Source of the DNA: Zygnema cylindricum
Lineage: Eukaryota; Streptophyta; Zygnematophyceae; Zygnematales; Zygnemataceae
Assembly: GCA_037447655.1 (NCBI GenBank)
Contig: JBBHKE010000488.1
Coordinates: 197,556 to 261,555 of the forward strand
DNA: 64,000 nt
Direction: 5' to 3'
Shown: positions 45,301 through 56,424 of the stretch, in pieces
Layout of the letters: each line of letters begins with the position of its first letter
Position numbering within the stretch: the first letter of the stretch is position 1
Made by a program: the position numbers and the translations under genes
The notes under the pieces: model-generated
What the model was told of the DNA's origin: nothing
Seen by the model: the letters and a program-made list of their open reading frames with translations, nothing else
Database searches by the model: none

Positions 45301-47058
45301 TACCTATGCACTTCAGTACAGTATTGTACGGTATCAAGTAAATCTGAAACGCACCAAATTTGAAACGCACTAAATTTATAACGCACTAAATTTGAAACGT
45401 ATCATATGTGCCCATTCGATTCGTTTCAATACCAAGCGACACGTCAATCTGAAAGGCGCTTCGATATCGTACGATAATTTTGAAAAGGACAATACGGTAC
45501 GTCTCCGTTTCAATTCTTATTTAATACCCGCCAAGTACATCTGAAACGCACTAAATCGAAACGTACAATCCACGAAACACGGAACGCGGTTCTTGAAACA
45601 CGGTAAATTTGAAACATACAAAAGAACATCAACGCACGTTCTCTCTAACACTCATACTCAGACTCGTTTCTCTTCTCTTTTCTCTTTTCTTTTCTCTTTT
45701 CTTTTCTCTTCTCGTTTCTCTTCTCTTTTCTCTTTTCTTTTCTCTTTTCTTTTCTCTTGTCTTTTCTCTTCTCTTTTCTCTTCTCTTTTCTCTTTTCTTT
45801 TCTCTTCTCTTTTCTCTTTTCTTTTCTCTTCTCTTTTCTCTTTTCTTTTAGGTATTATATACCTTGGAAAGAAAAAGGATGGATCTCCTTAAATAAGGCG
45901 GCGAAAAAAAAATAAAAAATAAACTATTACTCGGCCGACAGCCTAAGATACATAAACAAGGTACATTCATCCTCAAGTTCCTCTTTTCTTATAAAATGAT
46001 CTTAAACTTTCCCTTTTTCTACGAACACATTTCCCTCTGTTTCATAAACTCTGCCCCATTTTACATAAACTCATCTTAAACTCTTTCCCCTTTTTTTTTT
46101 TTTCTGTTATTTCTACGAACTCATATTTCGTCTTCACCCTTGCAATACAACAATTACTCCGGCCATATCCTGAGTAAAAATCAGCCTCAGCCTCTCCCTC
46201 TCCCTCTCCCTCTCCCTCTCCCTCTCCCTCTCCCTCTCCCTCCCCTCCCCTCCCCTCCCCCTCCACATCCCCCTCTCCGCTTCCCTCACCCTGCTTCCCT
46301 CACCCTCTTCCTCTTCCTCTCCTCTCCCTCTCCCTCTCCCTCTCCCTCTCCCCCTGACCCACTCCTCCCCCCCAAAAAACCAGTACTTCACAAAATAAAA
46401 GACAAACAAAGGAGGGAAGTTTGTCAAACTATTTTTTTGGCACCTCAAAACTTCAAATTCGTAAAAAAATCATTAAAAACTTATTAGAAAATCATCAAAA
46501 AATCATCAAAAATTAATCAGAAAATTACTAAAAAATCATTAAAAAATTATTAAAAAATCATTAAAAAAATCATTAAAAAATCATTAAAAAATCATTAAAA
46601 AATCATTAAAAAATTATCAAAAAATCATTAAAAAATCATTAAAAAATCATTAAAAATTATTTACATTTTTTTTTTTAATTAAAATTCAGAAACTCACTTC
46701 CTGGCTTAAAAGGCGGTTGTGTAACCAATGGGAAATCATTTTCTGGTAATTTCAATAAATGCGAAATCTCAATAGGGGTCAACCAATCGGATTCGGCCTT
46801 CTTAAAAAAGGGAGAAAGACGTGACGTAGGAGAGGGAGAGGGAGAGGCAGGGAGAGAGGGAGAGGGCGGTCGGCTGGAGAGTTGGGAGGAGGTGGGTCGA
46901 GGGGGTGAAGGAGAGGAAGGGAGCAGAGAGGGTGGGGTAGAGGGATGGGCAGAGATGACACTATCATCCGACTTAAAGGCCGGGTTGTTATGAGAGAGGA
47001 ACTGTACGGAAATTCGATTGCTTGCAAGAGAGAGATTCTGACAGGTTTTGTCCTCCAT
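39332..47058 (-). CDS. CAMTA-like gene with two CG-1 domains (canonical plus divergent)
   Basis: Twelve exons chain with matching phases: 47058-46698, 44819-44704, 44324-44230, 44050-44014, 43837-43627, 43077-42914, 42709-42538, 42116-42001, 41227-41118, 40807-40765, 40168-40102, 39436-39332. Start ATG at 47058 (MEDKTCQNLSL). Exons 1-4 encode a canonical CG-1 domain: WLTPIEISHLLKL, RNDGHLWKKRKSGNTVNETH, VACYYAHSQDDENFQRQIYY, FVLVHYLRTK. Exons 5-6 are a charged linker with KRKFDEG. Exons 7-10 repeat the CG-1 exon architecture (exon 8 is again 116 nt, phase 1 to 0; exon 10 gives AVLVHYLK) but with most DNA-contact residues lost. CAMTAs are nuclear calcium/calmodulin-linked regulators. No TIG, ankyrin or IQ part is seen; the gene probably continues beyond 39332. 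Confidence 0.78.
42412..42481. repeat. 35-bp perfect tandem duplication in an intron
   Basis: Two units of GACAGCTCAAGGAAATGAAA..., end to end, within intron 7 of the double-CG-1 gene. Confidence 0.85.
45655..45850 (+). repeat. TTTTCTCTTCTC polypyrimidine minisatellite
   Basis: Units of CTCTTTTCTCTTTTCTTTT with CTCTTCTC variants, about 195 bp; mirror-symmetric. The Phe-Leu-Ser frames across it are not coding. Confidence 0.93.
46193..46355 (+). repeat. CCCTCT/CCCCT polypyrimidine tract
   Basis: Regular CCCTCT hexamers, then CCCCT pentamers and variants; purine-rich on the coding (minus) strand of the surrounding intron. Confidence 0.92.
46460..46660 (+). repeat. AATCATTAAAA tandem repeat
   Basis: About eighteen near-perfect units of 11 bp (ATCATTAAAAA and variants), AT-rich. 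Confidence 0.9.
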
Positions 47059-47116
47059 GGTACTTGGGAATTAGGTTGACTTAAAATCCGTACAACTTAG
47101 GGTTTTCCGTACGAAT

Positions 47117-47235
47117 TTGATTGGTCCGTACGATTTAGTTCTGGACGGGAGGGAGAGGGGGAGGGAGGGTGGAGAGGGAGAGGGAGGGTGGAGAGGGAGA
47201 GGGAGGGGGGAGAGGGAGAGGGAGGGGGGCGAAGC
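47117..47235 (+). repeat. GGGAGA purine tract upstream of the double-CG-1 gene
   Basis: GAGGGAGAGGGGGAGGGTGG-type units just 5' of the start codon; could lie in the promoter or leader. Confidence 0.85.
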
Positions 47236-47368
47236 AAAGAAGGGAGAGGGTAGAAGAGCATGCTCGAGTGTGTTTTTGGCTTGTTGCGGTTCCTCGAAAA
47301 GCACGCTCAACACGCAAAAGGTACAAAAGTACATTACCAAACTCGTTTGCGTACAGTACAGTACACTG

Positions 47369-47585
47369 CACCGTGTATCGCTATTAGTGTTAATGTTTTT
47401 TTCGCCACTTAAAACATATTTTCTCCGTACACACTTGTCGGATTGTGGATCTGACGGTTGCGATTGAAAGCTAACGTTCTCTGCTTCCGATTGGCGGTCC
47501 CAAACTGAAAATCCGACAAGTGTGTACGGAGAAAAGATGTTTTAAGTGGCGAAAAAATGATTGACGCTAATAGCGATTCACGGTG
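47369..47585. mobile_element. MITE, CACCGTG family, copy 2
   Basis: 217 bp, CACCGTGTATCGCTATTAG ... CTAATAGCGATTCACGGTG, with long subterminal inverted blocks around CTCCGTACACACTTGTC. Near-identical in layout to copies 1 and 3. Confidence 0.85.
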
Positions 47586-47761
47586 AGCGTACTTTTTGCC
47601 ACCTAAATTTGTCCGCGTTTTTTGGGAAATTTAATCGACGGTTGCGATTGAGAGGCAGGATTCTCACCTTCAGAATGACGGTCTCCAATCGAAAATTGGA
47701 CGTGTGTGCACGTAGAAATTAAGTGTCGAAAAAAACATTATTGTAATTAGCGAAACACCGT
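47586..47761. mobile_element. Degenerate adjacent CACCGTG MITE copy
   Basis: Keeps the core (GACGGTTGCGATTGAGAGG, GACGGTCTCCAATCG) and a right end TAGCGAAACACCG. It is diverged and directly abuts copy 2. Confidence 0.55.
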
Positions 47762-48126
47762 ATACCGTATTATACACTTACACCTGCGATTCCCGCAGTG
47801 ATTGGTTCACACCGTGCGTGACTAAGCACTGTACGCAATGTGTCCCGTAGTCGTGACAGCACGCTGCGCACGGTGTACGGAAAGGTGAAGTGCGGATGCT
47901 ATCCGTACTTTGTACCTTTCACGAGGCAATTACAGGACAGCTTTGGGAGTAATACCGACCGTCCGATTTTAAATTCTCGATTTGTTAAAGACAGTACGCG
48001 TAACAAGATAATTGACTTGTAAAATATTGGGATACACGTGTCTTCAGATGGTTTATTTATTCAATTATTCCACAACGCCGCCAATCGTGAACCGTGTCAA
48101 GCGTGCCATTTTCGTAATTACAAGTA

Positions 48127-48343
48127 CACCGTGAATCGTTATTAGTGTTAATGTTTTTTTCGTCTCTTTAAACATCTTTTCTCCGTACACGCATGTCGGT
48201 TTTTAGATCTGACGGTTGCGATTGAAAGGTAGGATTCTCAGCTTCCGATTGGCGGTCTCAAATTGAAAATCGGACAAGTGTGTACGGAGAAAAGATGTTT
48301 TAAGTGGCGAAAAAGTTATTAACCCTAATAGCGAAACACGGTG
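48127..48343. mobile_element. MITE, CACCGTG family, copy 3
   Basis: 217 bp, CACCGTGAATCGTTATTAG ... CTAATAGCGAAACACGGTG, flanked by TA (48125-48126 and 48344-48345). Confidence 0.85.
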
Positions 48344-48494
48344 TAGCGCGTTGGCAATCGTTTGACGATTAGGAAAAGGCGCGCTAAGCACGCCAAAGAA
48401 TCAAAAAGATTCTCTACGCCGTACTGTACCATGTTGGCACTTTAAAAAAATGAAAGGAAGGCACGACGACACGTCAAAGTAGCAAAAACACTGA

Positions 48495-50995
48495 GGGGGG
48501 AGGGGGGGAGGGGGGAGGGGGGGAGGGGGGGAGGGGGGAGGGGGGAGGGGGGAGGGGGGAGGGGCGAGGGGGGAGGGGGAAGGGAAGGGGAGGGGAGGGG
48601 AGGGGGGAGGGGAGGGGAGAGGGGAGGGGAGGGGGGAAGGGAGGGGGAGGGGGGAGGGGGAGGGGAGAGGGGGGAGGGGGAGGGGGAGGGGGGAGGGGGG
48701 AGGGGAGGGGGGAGGGGGGAGGGGGGAGGGGGAAGGGGAGGGGAGGGGAGGGGGGAGGGGAGGGGAGGGGAGGGGAGGGGGGAGGGGAGGGGAGGGGGAG
48801 GGGGGAGGTAGGGGGATTTTTTTCATTTGTAACACTCGGGAGAGGGAGGAGGGGAAGAGGAGAAGGAGAGGAAGAGGGAGGGGGAGAGGGTAGAGGGAGG
48901 GGGAGAGGGAGTGGGAGGGGGGAGAGGTAGAGGGAGGGGGAGAGGGAGTGGGAGGGGGAGAGGTAGAGGGAGGGGGGAGAGGGAGGGGGAGAGGTAGAGG
49001 GAGGGGGGAGAGGGAGGGGGAGGGGGAGAGGGAGGGGGAGAGGAGGAGAGGGAGGGGGAGGAGGGAGAGGGAGAGGGAGAGGGAGAGGGAGAGGGAGAGG
49101 GAGGGGGAGAGGGAGAGGGAGGGGGAGAGGGAGGAGGGGAAGAGGAGAAGGAGAAGGAGATGGAGAGGGAGGGGGAGAGAGACGGGGAGAGAGACGGAAG
49201 GGGAGATGAAGAGGGAGACGGAAGGGGAGATGAAGAGGGAGGACGGAAGGGGAGATAGAGAGGGAGGGGGAGAGGGAGAGGGAGAGGGAGAGAACCAGAG
49301 AGATGGAGAGGGAGGGGGGAGGGGGAGGGGAGAGGGAGGGGGGAGGGGGAGGGGAGAGGGAGAGGGAGGGGAAGAGGAGAGGGAGAGGGAGGAGGGGAAT
49401 AGGAGGGGAATAGGAGGGGAATAGGAGAAGGAGAGGGAGATGGAGAGGGAGGGGGAGGGGGAGAGAGAGCGGGAGGGAGAGATGGAGAAGGAAAGGGAGA
49501 GGGAGGAGGGGAAGAGGAAGAGGGAGAGAGAGAGGGAGAGGGAGGGAGAGAAAAGGTAGGTGAGAAAGGGAGGGGGAGGGGGAGAGGTAGAGGGAGGAGA
49601 GGGAGAGGGAGGGAGGGACGGAGAGGGTGAGGGGGGTGGCGAGAGGGAGGGAGGAGGGAGGGAGGGATGGAGGGAGAGACATAGGGAAGCGAGGGAGAGG
49701 GAAGGGGATAGGGTGAGGGAGTGGGAGAGGCACGCGGAGAGGGGAGGGAGAAAAGTGGGGGGGAGGGGGGAAAGGAGGGGGAGGTAAAATGAGGGGAAGA
49801 GGGAGAGGGAGAGGGAGGTGGAGAGGGAGAGGGTTAGTAAAGAAGGAGAGGAAGAGGGAGGGAGAGAGGGAGTGGGAGGGAGAGATGGAGAGGGAGGGGG
49901 AGAGGAGGGGGAGAGGGAGAGGGAGAGGGAGGGGATAGATGGAGAGGGAGAGGGAGGGGAAGAGGAGAAGGAGAGGGAGAGGGATAGCAAGGAGGGGAAG
50001 AGGAGAAGGAGATGGAGAGGGAGGGGGAGAGGGAGAGGGGGAGAGGGAGAGGGAGGGGGAGAGGATGAGGGAGGGAGAGATGGAGAGGGGAGGGGGAGGA
50101 GGAGAGGGAGAGGGAGACGGAAGGGGAGATAGAGAGGGAGGGGGAGAGGGAGAGGGAGAGAAACAGAGAGATGGAGAGGGAGGGGGGAGGGGAGAGGGAG
50201 AGGGAGAGGGAGGGGAAGAGGAGAGGGAGAGGGAGGGGAAGAGGAGAGGGAGAGGGAGGGGAAGAGAGGGAGAGGGAGAGGGAGGAGGGGAATAGGAGGG
50301 GAATAGGAGAAGGAGAGGGAGATGGAGAGGGAGGGGGAGGGGGAGAGGGAGAGGGAGAGGGGGAGGGGGAGAGAGAGCGGGAGGGAGAGATGGAGAAGGA
50401 GCGGGAGAGGGAGGAGGGGAAGAGGAAGAGGGAGAGGGAGAGGGAGGGAGAGAAAAGGTAGGTGATAAAGGGAGGGGGAGGGGGAGAGGTAGAGGGAGGA
50501 GAGGGAGAGAGAGGGAGGGACGGAGAGGGTGAGGGGGGGGTGGCGGGAGGGTGGGAGGCGGGAGGGAGGGATGGAGGGATAGACATAGGGGAGCGAGGGA
50601 GAGGGAAGGGGATAGGGTGAGGGAGTGGGAGAGGCAGGCGGAGAGGGGAGGGAGAAAAGTGGGGGGAGGGGGAGGGAAAAGGGGAGAGGGAGAGGTAAAA
50701 GGAGGGGAAGAGGGAGAGGGAGAGGGTGGTGGAGAGGGAGAGGGGAAGTAGAGACGGAGAAGTAAAGGGAGAGGGAGACGGAGGGGGAGGAGGGAGCTTG
50801 AGAGGGAGAGGGAGGAGGGGGGTGAGGGAGAGGGAAGAAGGGGAGAGGGAGAGGGAGGGAGACAAAGAAGGTGAGAAAAAGAGGGGGAGAAGAGGGAGAG
50901 GGACGGAGAGAGGGAGGGGGAGGGTGGGGGAGTGGAGGTGGAGGGGGCACGTGGAGAGGGTGAGATGGGAAGGGACTGGGAGAGGGAGAGGGTGA
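48495..50995 (+). repeat. 2.5-kb purine-only satellite-like block
   Basis: Almost pure G/A on the plus strand. The left third (48495-48815) is G4-G6 runs separated by A. The rest is GGGAGA/GGAGGG units with higher-order structure: a segment around 49030-49760 recurs around 50080-50660 (shared GGGGAATAGGAGGGGAATAG, GGTGAGAAAGGGAGG and GGGACGGAGAGGGTGAGG), so a block of about 0.9 kb is tandemly duplicated. Long frames (Pro/Ser/Leu or Arg/Glu/Gly) on both strands are artefacts. Strong quadruplex, triplex and R-loop potential. Confidence 0.95.
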
Positions 50996-52600
50996 GTCTT
51001 TTTTTTCACAACTCTATTCATTTGTAATTGCAATTTGAAAGTTTTTTTTTCAAATAGTTATTATGAATTAATGTGTTTTGACGTTTATCCTTTTTAATAG
51101 TTAAGATTACATTTGGTTTCCTTTTTTTTGAATTTTAGAATCCTTAGATTTATTAACCCTAAGATAAATATCTTAAGATATAGCTAAGATTTAATCTTGT
51201 TCAATGGCACCATTCACATTTAGGGTTAAGACAATGTTTTAATCGGAAGCGTCACATATCAAAAAGAATGAAGAAGGATTTAAATGAAAACCCTTTTTGT
51301 TGATGGTCTCACCATTGAGTCAGTTTTACACTAACATTGTTCTAGCCATTACTCGATCTTTATGATGGTCTCAGCATTCAATCGATCTTTATGATGGTCT
51401 CGGCATTTAGTCAATTCTATATTGTGGTTGTTTAAGTCATCATCTCATTCCTATTGATAGTTTCACCATCGAGTCGATTCTATGCTAACGACGTTCAAGT
51501 CATTGTCTCGTATATCTTGACAGTCGTGAGGGTGTGGCGAGTATTTCACAAGAATATACCAATTCTCATGTGATTTTTTTTTTGAAATTCAACTCTCTTT
51601 ATTTTATTTTTCATTAAATTGAACCTAAGATCAAAAAGAATGTTGAACACGACAAATGCGAATGTTTTTTACTTCAGCCAGGGTGGCTTTCACAGGAGAT
51701 AGGAAGAGACGCGAAAACATTCACTCTTACACACCTCTCTCCAAAGAGTTTATACACCAATCACATTAAGTTAAGCTCTCACTACTATTTTAGTGCCCAT
51801 TGTTGCTAGAGTTAATAACACTACAGACAACTTTTTTTGGCCGAAAATCATATAATGGTGTTAACAACACTATTTAAGGAAGTGGACTAAAATATGCCAC
51901 ACCTCTTTGCACTAAGTTAGTATTGTATTCTAATTTCTCATCAGTATAATGCAAATGACGATGGGCAATGTTTTTTAGGACTCTATCCGGTTTGGGATGA
52001 GGCCGAAATGAATCCAAACAAATCGGACTTTTGTTTGTTCTGTTCGTCATATTCAATCCCGGTATAAAATTGGTATTGGTTTTTTTTTATGGTTCGGTTT
52101 GTCAAATTGAAACCCGGTTTACCATGTCATATTATCCACCTTGAATGTTACGCGTAGTTTGTTTCGGCTGTTTAATGGCGAATGTTTAAGTTCAATTTCC
52201 AGTTTCCAGTTTATACTTTTGGGATATTAGTAAGGGTATAGTTTTAGAATTTGAATTGCTCATTGGAATTTCCAAAAGTCCACGTGTACTATGAGCCTTG
52301 GCCTTTCGGGTTGTTGATTTTGCGAAATGTTGTACGCATTTTACCTTTGGAGTTAAAGTCAACATTTCACATGTAAACATCCTATATGGGACGAGGCGTC
52401 GCTAACTTCCTCTTATGTGTGACGTAAATTAAATGTGACACGAACACAAGCCGGTTGTTTTCCATTTCCTCGCTTCCAAAAAAAAAAAAAAAAAAAAAAA
52501 AATATGAAATGTATTGCGAGGATCTCATTGATAGCAATGGCAAATGGATCGCACGTGCCATCGACGCGTCCTTATTGGTTATTACACTCTTTCCAAGGCG
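50996..52600. other. AT-rich intergenic DNA
   Basis: No gene recognised. A degenerate tandem motif (GATGGTCTCACCATTGAGTC and variants) occurs about five times at 51300-51520. A poly-A run (about 25) lies at 52478-52502, compatible with an old retroposed 3' end. Confidence 0.5.
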
Positions 52601-52602
52601 TA

Positions 52603-52790
52603 TTGGCGAGAGGGAGGGGGAGGGGGAGAGGGAGGAGAGGGCGGAAGGGGGGGAGAGGAAGAGTGAGGAGAGGGCGGAAGGGGGGGAGAGGAAGAGTGAG
52701 GAGAGGGCGAGAGAGGGGGAGCGAGAAAGTGACGAGAGGGTGAAAGAGGGGGAGAGGGCGAGTGAGAAGGAGAAGGAGAGGTGCCACGGG
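52603..52790 (+). repeat. GAGGGA purine tract with two 45-bp repeats
   Basis: GGAGAGGGCGGAAGGGGGGAG occurs twice in tandem units, followed by GAGAGGG variants. Confidence 0.9.
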
Positions 52791-53244
52791 AGAAGGGAGA
52801 AGGTCACGGCTTATCATTACCACTTGTGACGTCAACATTAACACATATACAAACTCATTCCTGGTTTTCCCCTTACACCTCTGAATCTCCCTTTCCTTTC
52901 CTCGAAACCTCTAACATCTCACCAGAACCAGAATACTCCATTTGATCCTCTCACAACCCAATTATCCCCAACACTAAGTGTTATATCTAATCCGTTAAAA
53001 CCTTTTCCATCCGGAAATTTCGGTAGTTTTAACTCTTTGTTCGCAAAATCCAAATAAATAAGTTTATAAGTATGTAAGCCCGCCGCCCAACATTGTGGAC
53101 TTTATTTTCTAAATTTCCAACTAATTGTATCCTATTCTTCACTTCCATTAGTGCCAGTGTTGTGTACCGGTTCTTTGACGATATTTCCAATAACGGATAT
53201 TATCAGTTATCGAATGGCAAAGGGGCTTGATATATCATCCCAGG

Positions 53245-53745
53245 CATACATGTATTAGTGTTGTGTATCGGCAAGAAATTTATCGCGATAACACTGATAC
53301 CGATAGTTATCGGTTATCGAAAGGTCGAAGGGGTTTTGATATATCGCTTGGACAGCAACAAACAAATTCCTTGTCGGCGACAAGTGGAAAAAATATAGTA
53401 CGCTACATAATAGTACTTTATAATATACTGTATTATATTTTTCACTCCATGTAGTGTGGCATGTCACATGTAACAATCTGTTCCGTGTTCTGTGAACGGC
53501 ATAATGGCGGTCCAGAAAGATGGAATGATACGGTTATTGTACGGATAACCATACAATTGGACGGTAAAAACCGTACAATTATCGCCGATAGTTATCAGTA
53601 CCGGTGTTATTGCGATGAAAAACTGATATTATCGGCGATAACACCGGTGTCGATATATCGTGCCAATATATCGATAATCGGCAAGCCAAAAAAAGGTACA
53701 TATCGATTATCGACAAAACCTTGTCGTTGCACAACACTCATAAAT
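53245..53745. mobile_element. Probable MITE rich in TATCG inverted motifs
   Basis: The borders look like an inverted pair (TAGTGTTGTGTATCGGCAAG on the left; GCACAACACT on the right), with many internal GATAACACCGGTGTCGATAT and TATCGATAATCGGC blocks. A second partial left end (CAGTGTTGTGTACCGG) lies at 53153. No clear target duplication, so boundaries are approximate. Confidence 0.45.
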
Positions 53746-56424
53746 ATATAAATATATATATATGTATTATCATTGTATTGTATTACAGTACACCAGTACT
53801 ATGTATTATAAAGTATAATACAGCATCCAGTTTATAGTATGTCATGTCACTTTTCACAACTGGGTCCCCATTTTGTGCAACAAATGTAAAGAAATACAAA
53901 TGGGCAAGGCAGCAGTCATGTACAAAAAAATCATACTTAAAAAGACCAAGAGTACAAGACAAGCACTACAAGTGTACGGTATGCACTGTAGTTATCTTGC
54001 TGATTTTTTATCAACGAATCGGGGCGATATATTGGTAAATTATCGTAATAATTTCCTTATTAACATATTGAAAGGATATATCAACTATCGGTAGGTCAAT
54101 CTTAGTTTTGGACGATCATACAAGTCCATGGCCTCAACCGGTGTAGACATGTCCAAAACTTACACAAGGAATAGCGTCCTTTATGTAAGTCACAGAAGTA
54201 GATAAGAGTTGGGAGAAGGAATAGGCAAGCAGGTTTGACAACTTTAGGAATCAATTAAGTCAAAAGGGAAGCACAATATTTTCCGAACACTAATCTAATA
54301 AAGTTGGATTCTCCTCCTATTGTCTAATTGTCTATCTCTGTATATACAAAAGATATCTTGAATGATCGCATGGATATCTGTGTCTGATGCATTCCCTATT
54401 GCTTCTGTGTGACATGTATAATCAAATGCCTATCATGCCTTATCTAATGGAATGCTGCCATGTATCTCTTTCTGCCACGAACTGCTGTACGTCGCTTCAG
54501 TGCGTTCTGTACGTTGAATGTTTCATGGAATCATCGGTTAAATTCCCTACATGCCGATTCATCATACCGTACAAATGGATCGCCTGGTTCTGTCGATGTA
54601 GTAGTATCGTCCGAGATCGCACAATACCAAAAAACAGAAGAAAGTACCTCCGATTACTAGTAAAGGTCTACAGTACTATATAGACCACTAATTACTACAT
54701 ATCACAGCCGAACAAAGGGCTCTCCGTTACAAGAAACATTTGCCCTGCGCATCCAATATTAACGAGTCGCCTCCAACACTCTTTATTGAGGAAGCACCCG
54801 GAAAATTAGTGGCAACAGCATTAGTCACTTTTGACACTCTCATTGGGTAAAGGACCCGGGAAACTACGGGAAACTGCAAAAAAAAAACAGAATAAAGACA
54901 GCCATGGGAAACTGTAGTTCTCACAGCCAATGAAATTCTTAGCCACAGTGAAAGTGCGGCAAAATAAGAGATTTTATCTCCAAGATAAAATAGTGCGTTG
55001 GACGGTCAGGATGCTCTCAACAAAAGCATGAGGTACGTAACACACTAAAAGATATCTATTTTGAGCAAAAGTCATAAAGTAAAATCAGTCTCATAAGTCT
55101 AAGGGAGTTTTAGATTTCTCTGTAAGAATTACCCAGGTCATTTTGCGGAAGAAAGTGGAAGACCAGGTTTACTTTCACTAACAAATTAGTTAATTGCCGC
55201 GAAAATCAAGAAAAGAAAAAAAATCAATGTGGAAACAAACCGAACCGTCCAGAAGCAACCAAAAACTGTGACTGAAGTCGTCCCTTCCAAAAGCTGTAAA
55301 ATTTCATGATGTAATGATGATAATTGGATTGAAAGTAAAGAATCCGAACATTTGAACGTTTTATTTAATCATCATAAGCATCCGCACTATCATCGACATC
55401 TGCTTCTGCTCTCCCAAATGGTTTTTGAAGGCCTTTCTTTGTACAGAAATTTGTGATAAAATGATATAAAGCAAAACCTCGAGACCGATGTCAATGACAT
55501 GAATGGTGGTACAGGTTACAATTGAGCTAGTCATCATGACTAAAAAGAGCTCGAATTTACCGTGGATGGCGAGATAACCTGGAAAAAAAACATGGCACAC
55601 AAACATCTATTAGAACCTACGCTTAAAAATACGATCATACGGCACGAGTTTCCATTCGAGAGATTGATAAGTATCGAAAAGACAAAGTATGAAGAGAAGT
55701 CAAAGGATAAAAGTGAATGCGTATCAATCGAATTGTTTCGACAAAGCCTAACTAATTAAATTCCGAGAAAAAAAACGCCTCCAAGGTAAAACGACAAAGA
55801 TACGTACTTTCTAGGAATGCCATCAATGGCTTTAATCCACAGTTGAAAGGCGATCCTATTCGCTTAAACCTGATTTCTGAAAATTGTACATTGACTGCAC
55901 AACAAAAATTTGAAATGACCAATCAGCATCCGTTGTATTTACGGACCAGGGAACTATAATAGAGCAACGGCCAAAGATGGCTTCTGATTTGTTTGTACAA
56001 GATCTCGTATACTATGAGAAATCGTGCTTTTTAAACCATAACCAACGATTCATAGTATATACGTTTTTTGTACGTTTCCTACATTTCGAACATAGGTTAG
56101 AACTACCAAAAACGATAAATTGAAAGGAATCATACATCGTGAAAAGCCACACCCACTATTCGACCTTAACAGAGACAAAACATTTAAGGAACAGAACTCA
56201 CCATAAAAATAGACCAGCCGCAAAGAATTGAAACGTACGAGAAATCATAGACCTGTTCCATTGGCGAATAAGAAAGTGGAATGGTTCAAAGATCCGATTC
56301 TAATCCATTTGGTGTAGACAACTCTTTTTATTATTGCGGCCCGGGAGAGACTTTTTGTGTTGACAAGCAAAATTGCTAAAAATTGTAGTTCTTTTTTTAA
56401 GATTGACTGCGATATCGCCCTGCT
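53746..56424. other. Intergenic region downstream of the CG-1+TIG gene
   Basis: No gene I can support. Two weak coding-like fragments occur on the minus strand: a frame near 54880-54728 ending after KVTNAVATNFPGASS, and an acidic tail (GRAEADVDDSADAYDD, stop near 55368). Either could be an exon of an unrecognised gene, but start, partner exons and homology are lacking. Confidence 0.3.

Larger units (their letters stand above)
44820..46697 (-). other. Intron 1 of the double-CG-1 gene, packed with simple repeats
   Basis: In plus-strand order: dispersed GAAACGCACTAAAT-like units (about 45170-45620), a CTTTTCTCTTCTC polypyrimidine minisatellite (45655-45850), a CCCTCT tract (46193-46355) and AATCATTAAAA repeats (46460-46660). 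Donor GGAA|GTGAGT, acceptor TTTGGACAG. Confidence 0.75.

Noticed and set aside
45593-45892. Phe-Leu-Ser-rich 99-codon frame that looks membrane-like
   Set aside because: It is a CTTTTCT minisatellite in intron 1 of the double-CG-1 gene.
48401-51033. 849-, 419- and 399-codon Pro/Ser/Leu-rich frames on the minus strand and Arg/Glu/Gly frames on the plus strand
   Set aside because: Translations of the purine satellite; composition follows the GGGAGA unit in all frames.
54387-54683. Overlapping 98- and 66-codon plus-strand frames
   Set aside because: Composition is mildly protein-like, but there is no homology, intron support or neighbour context.
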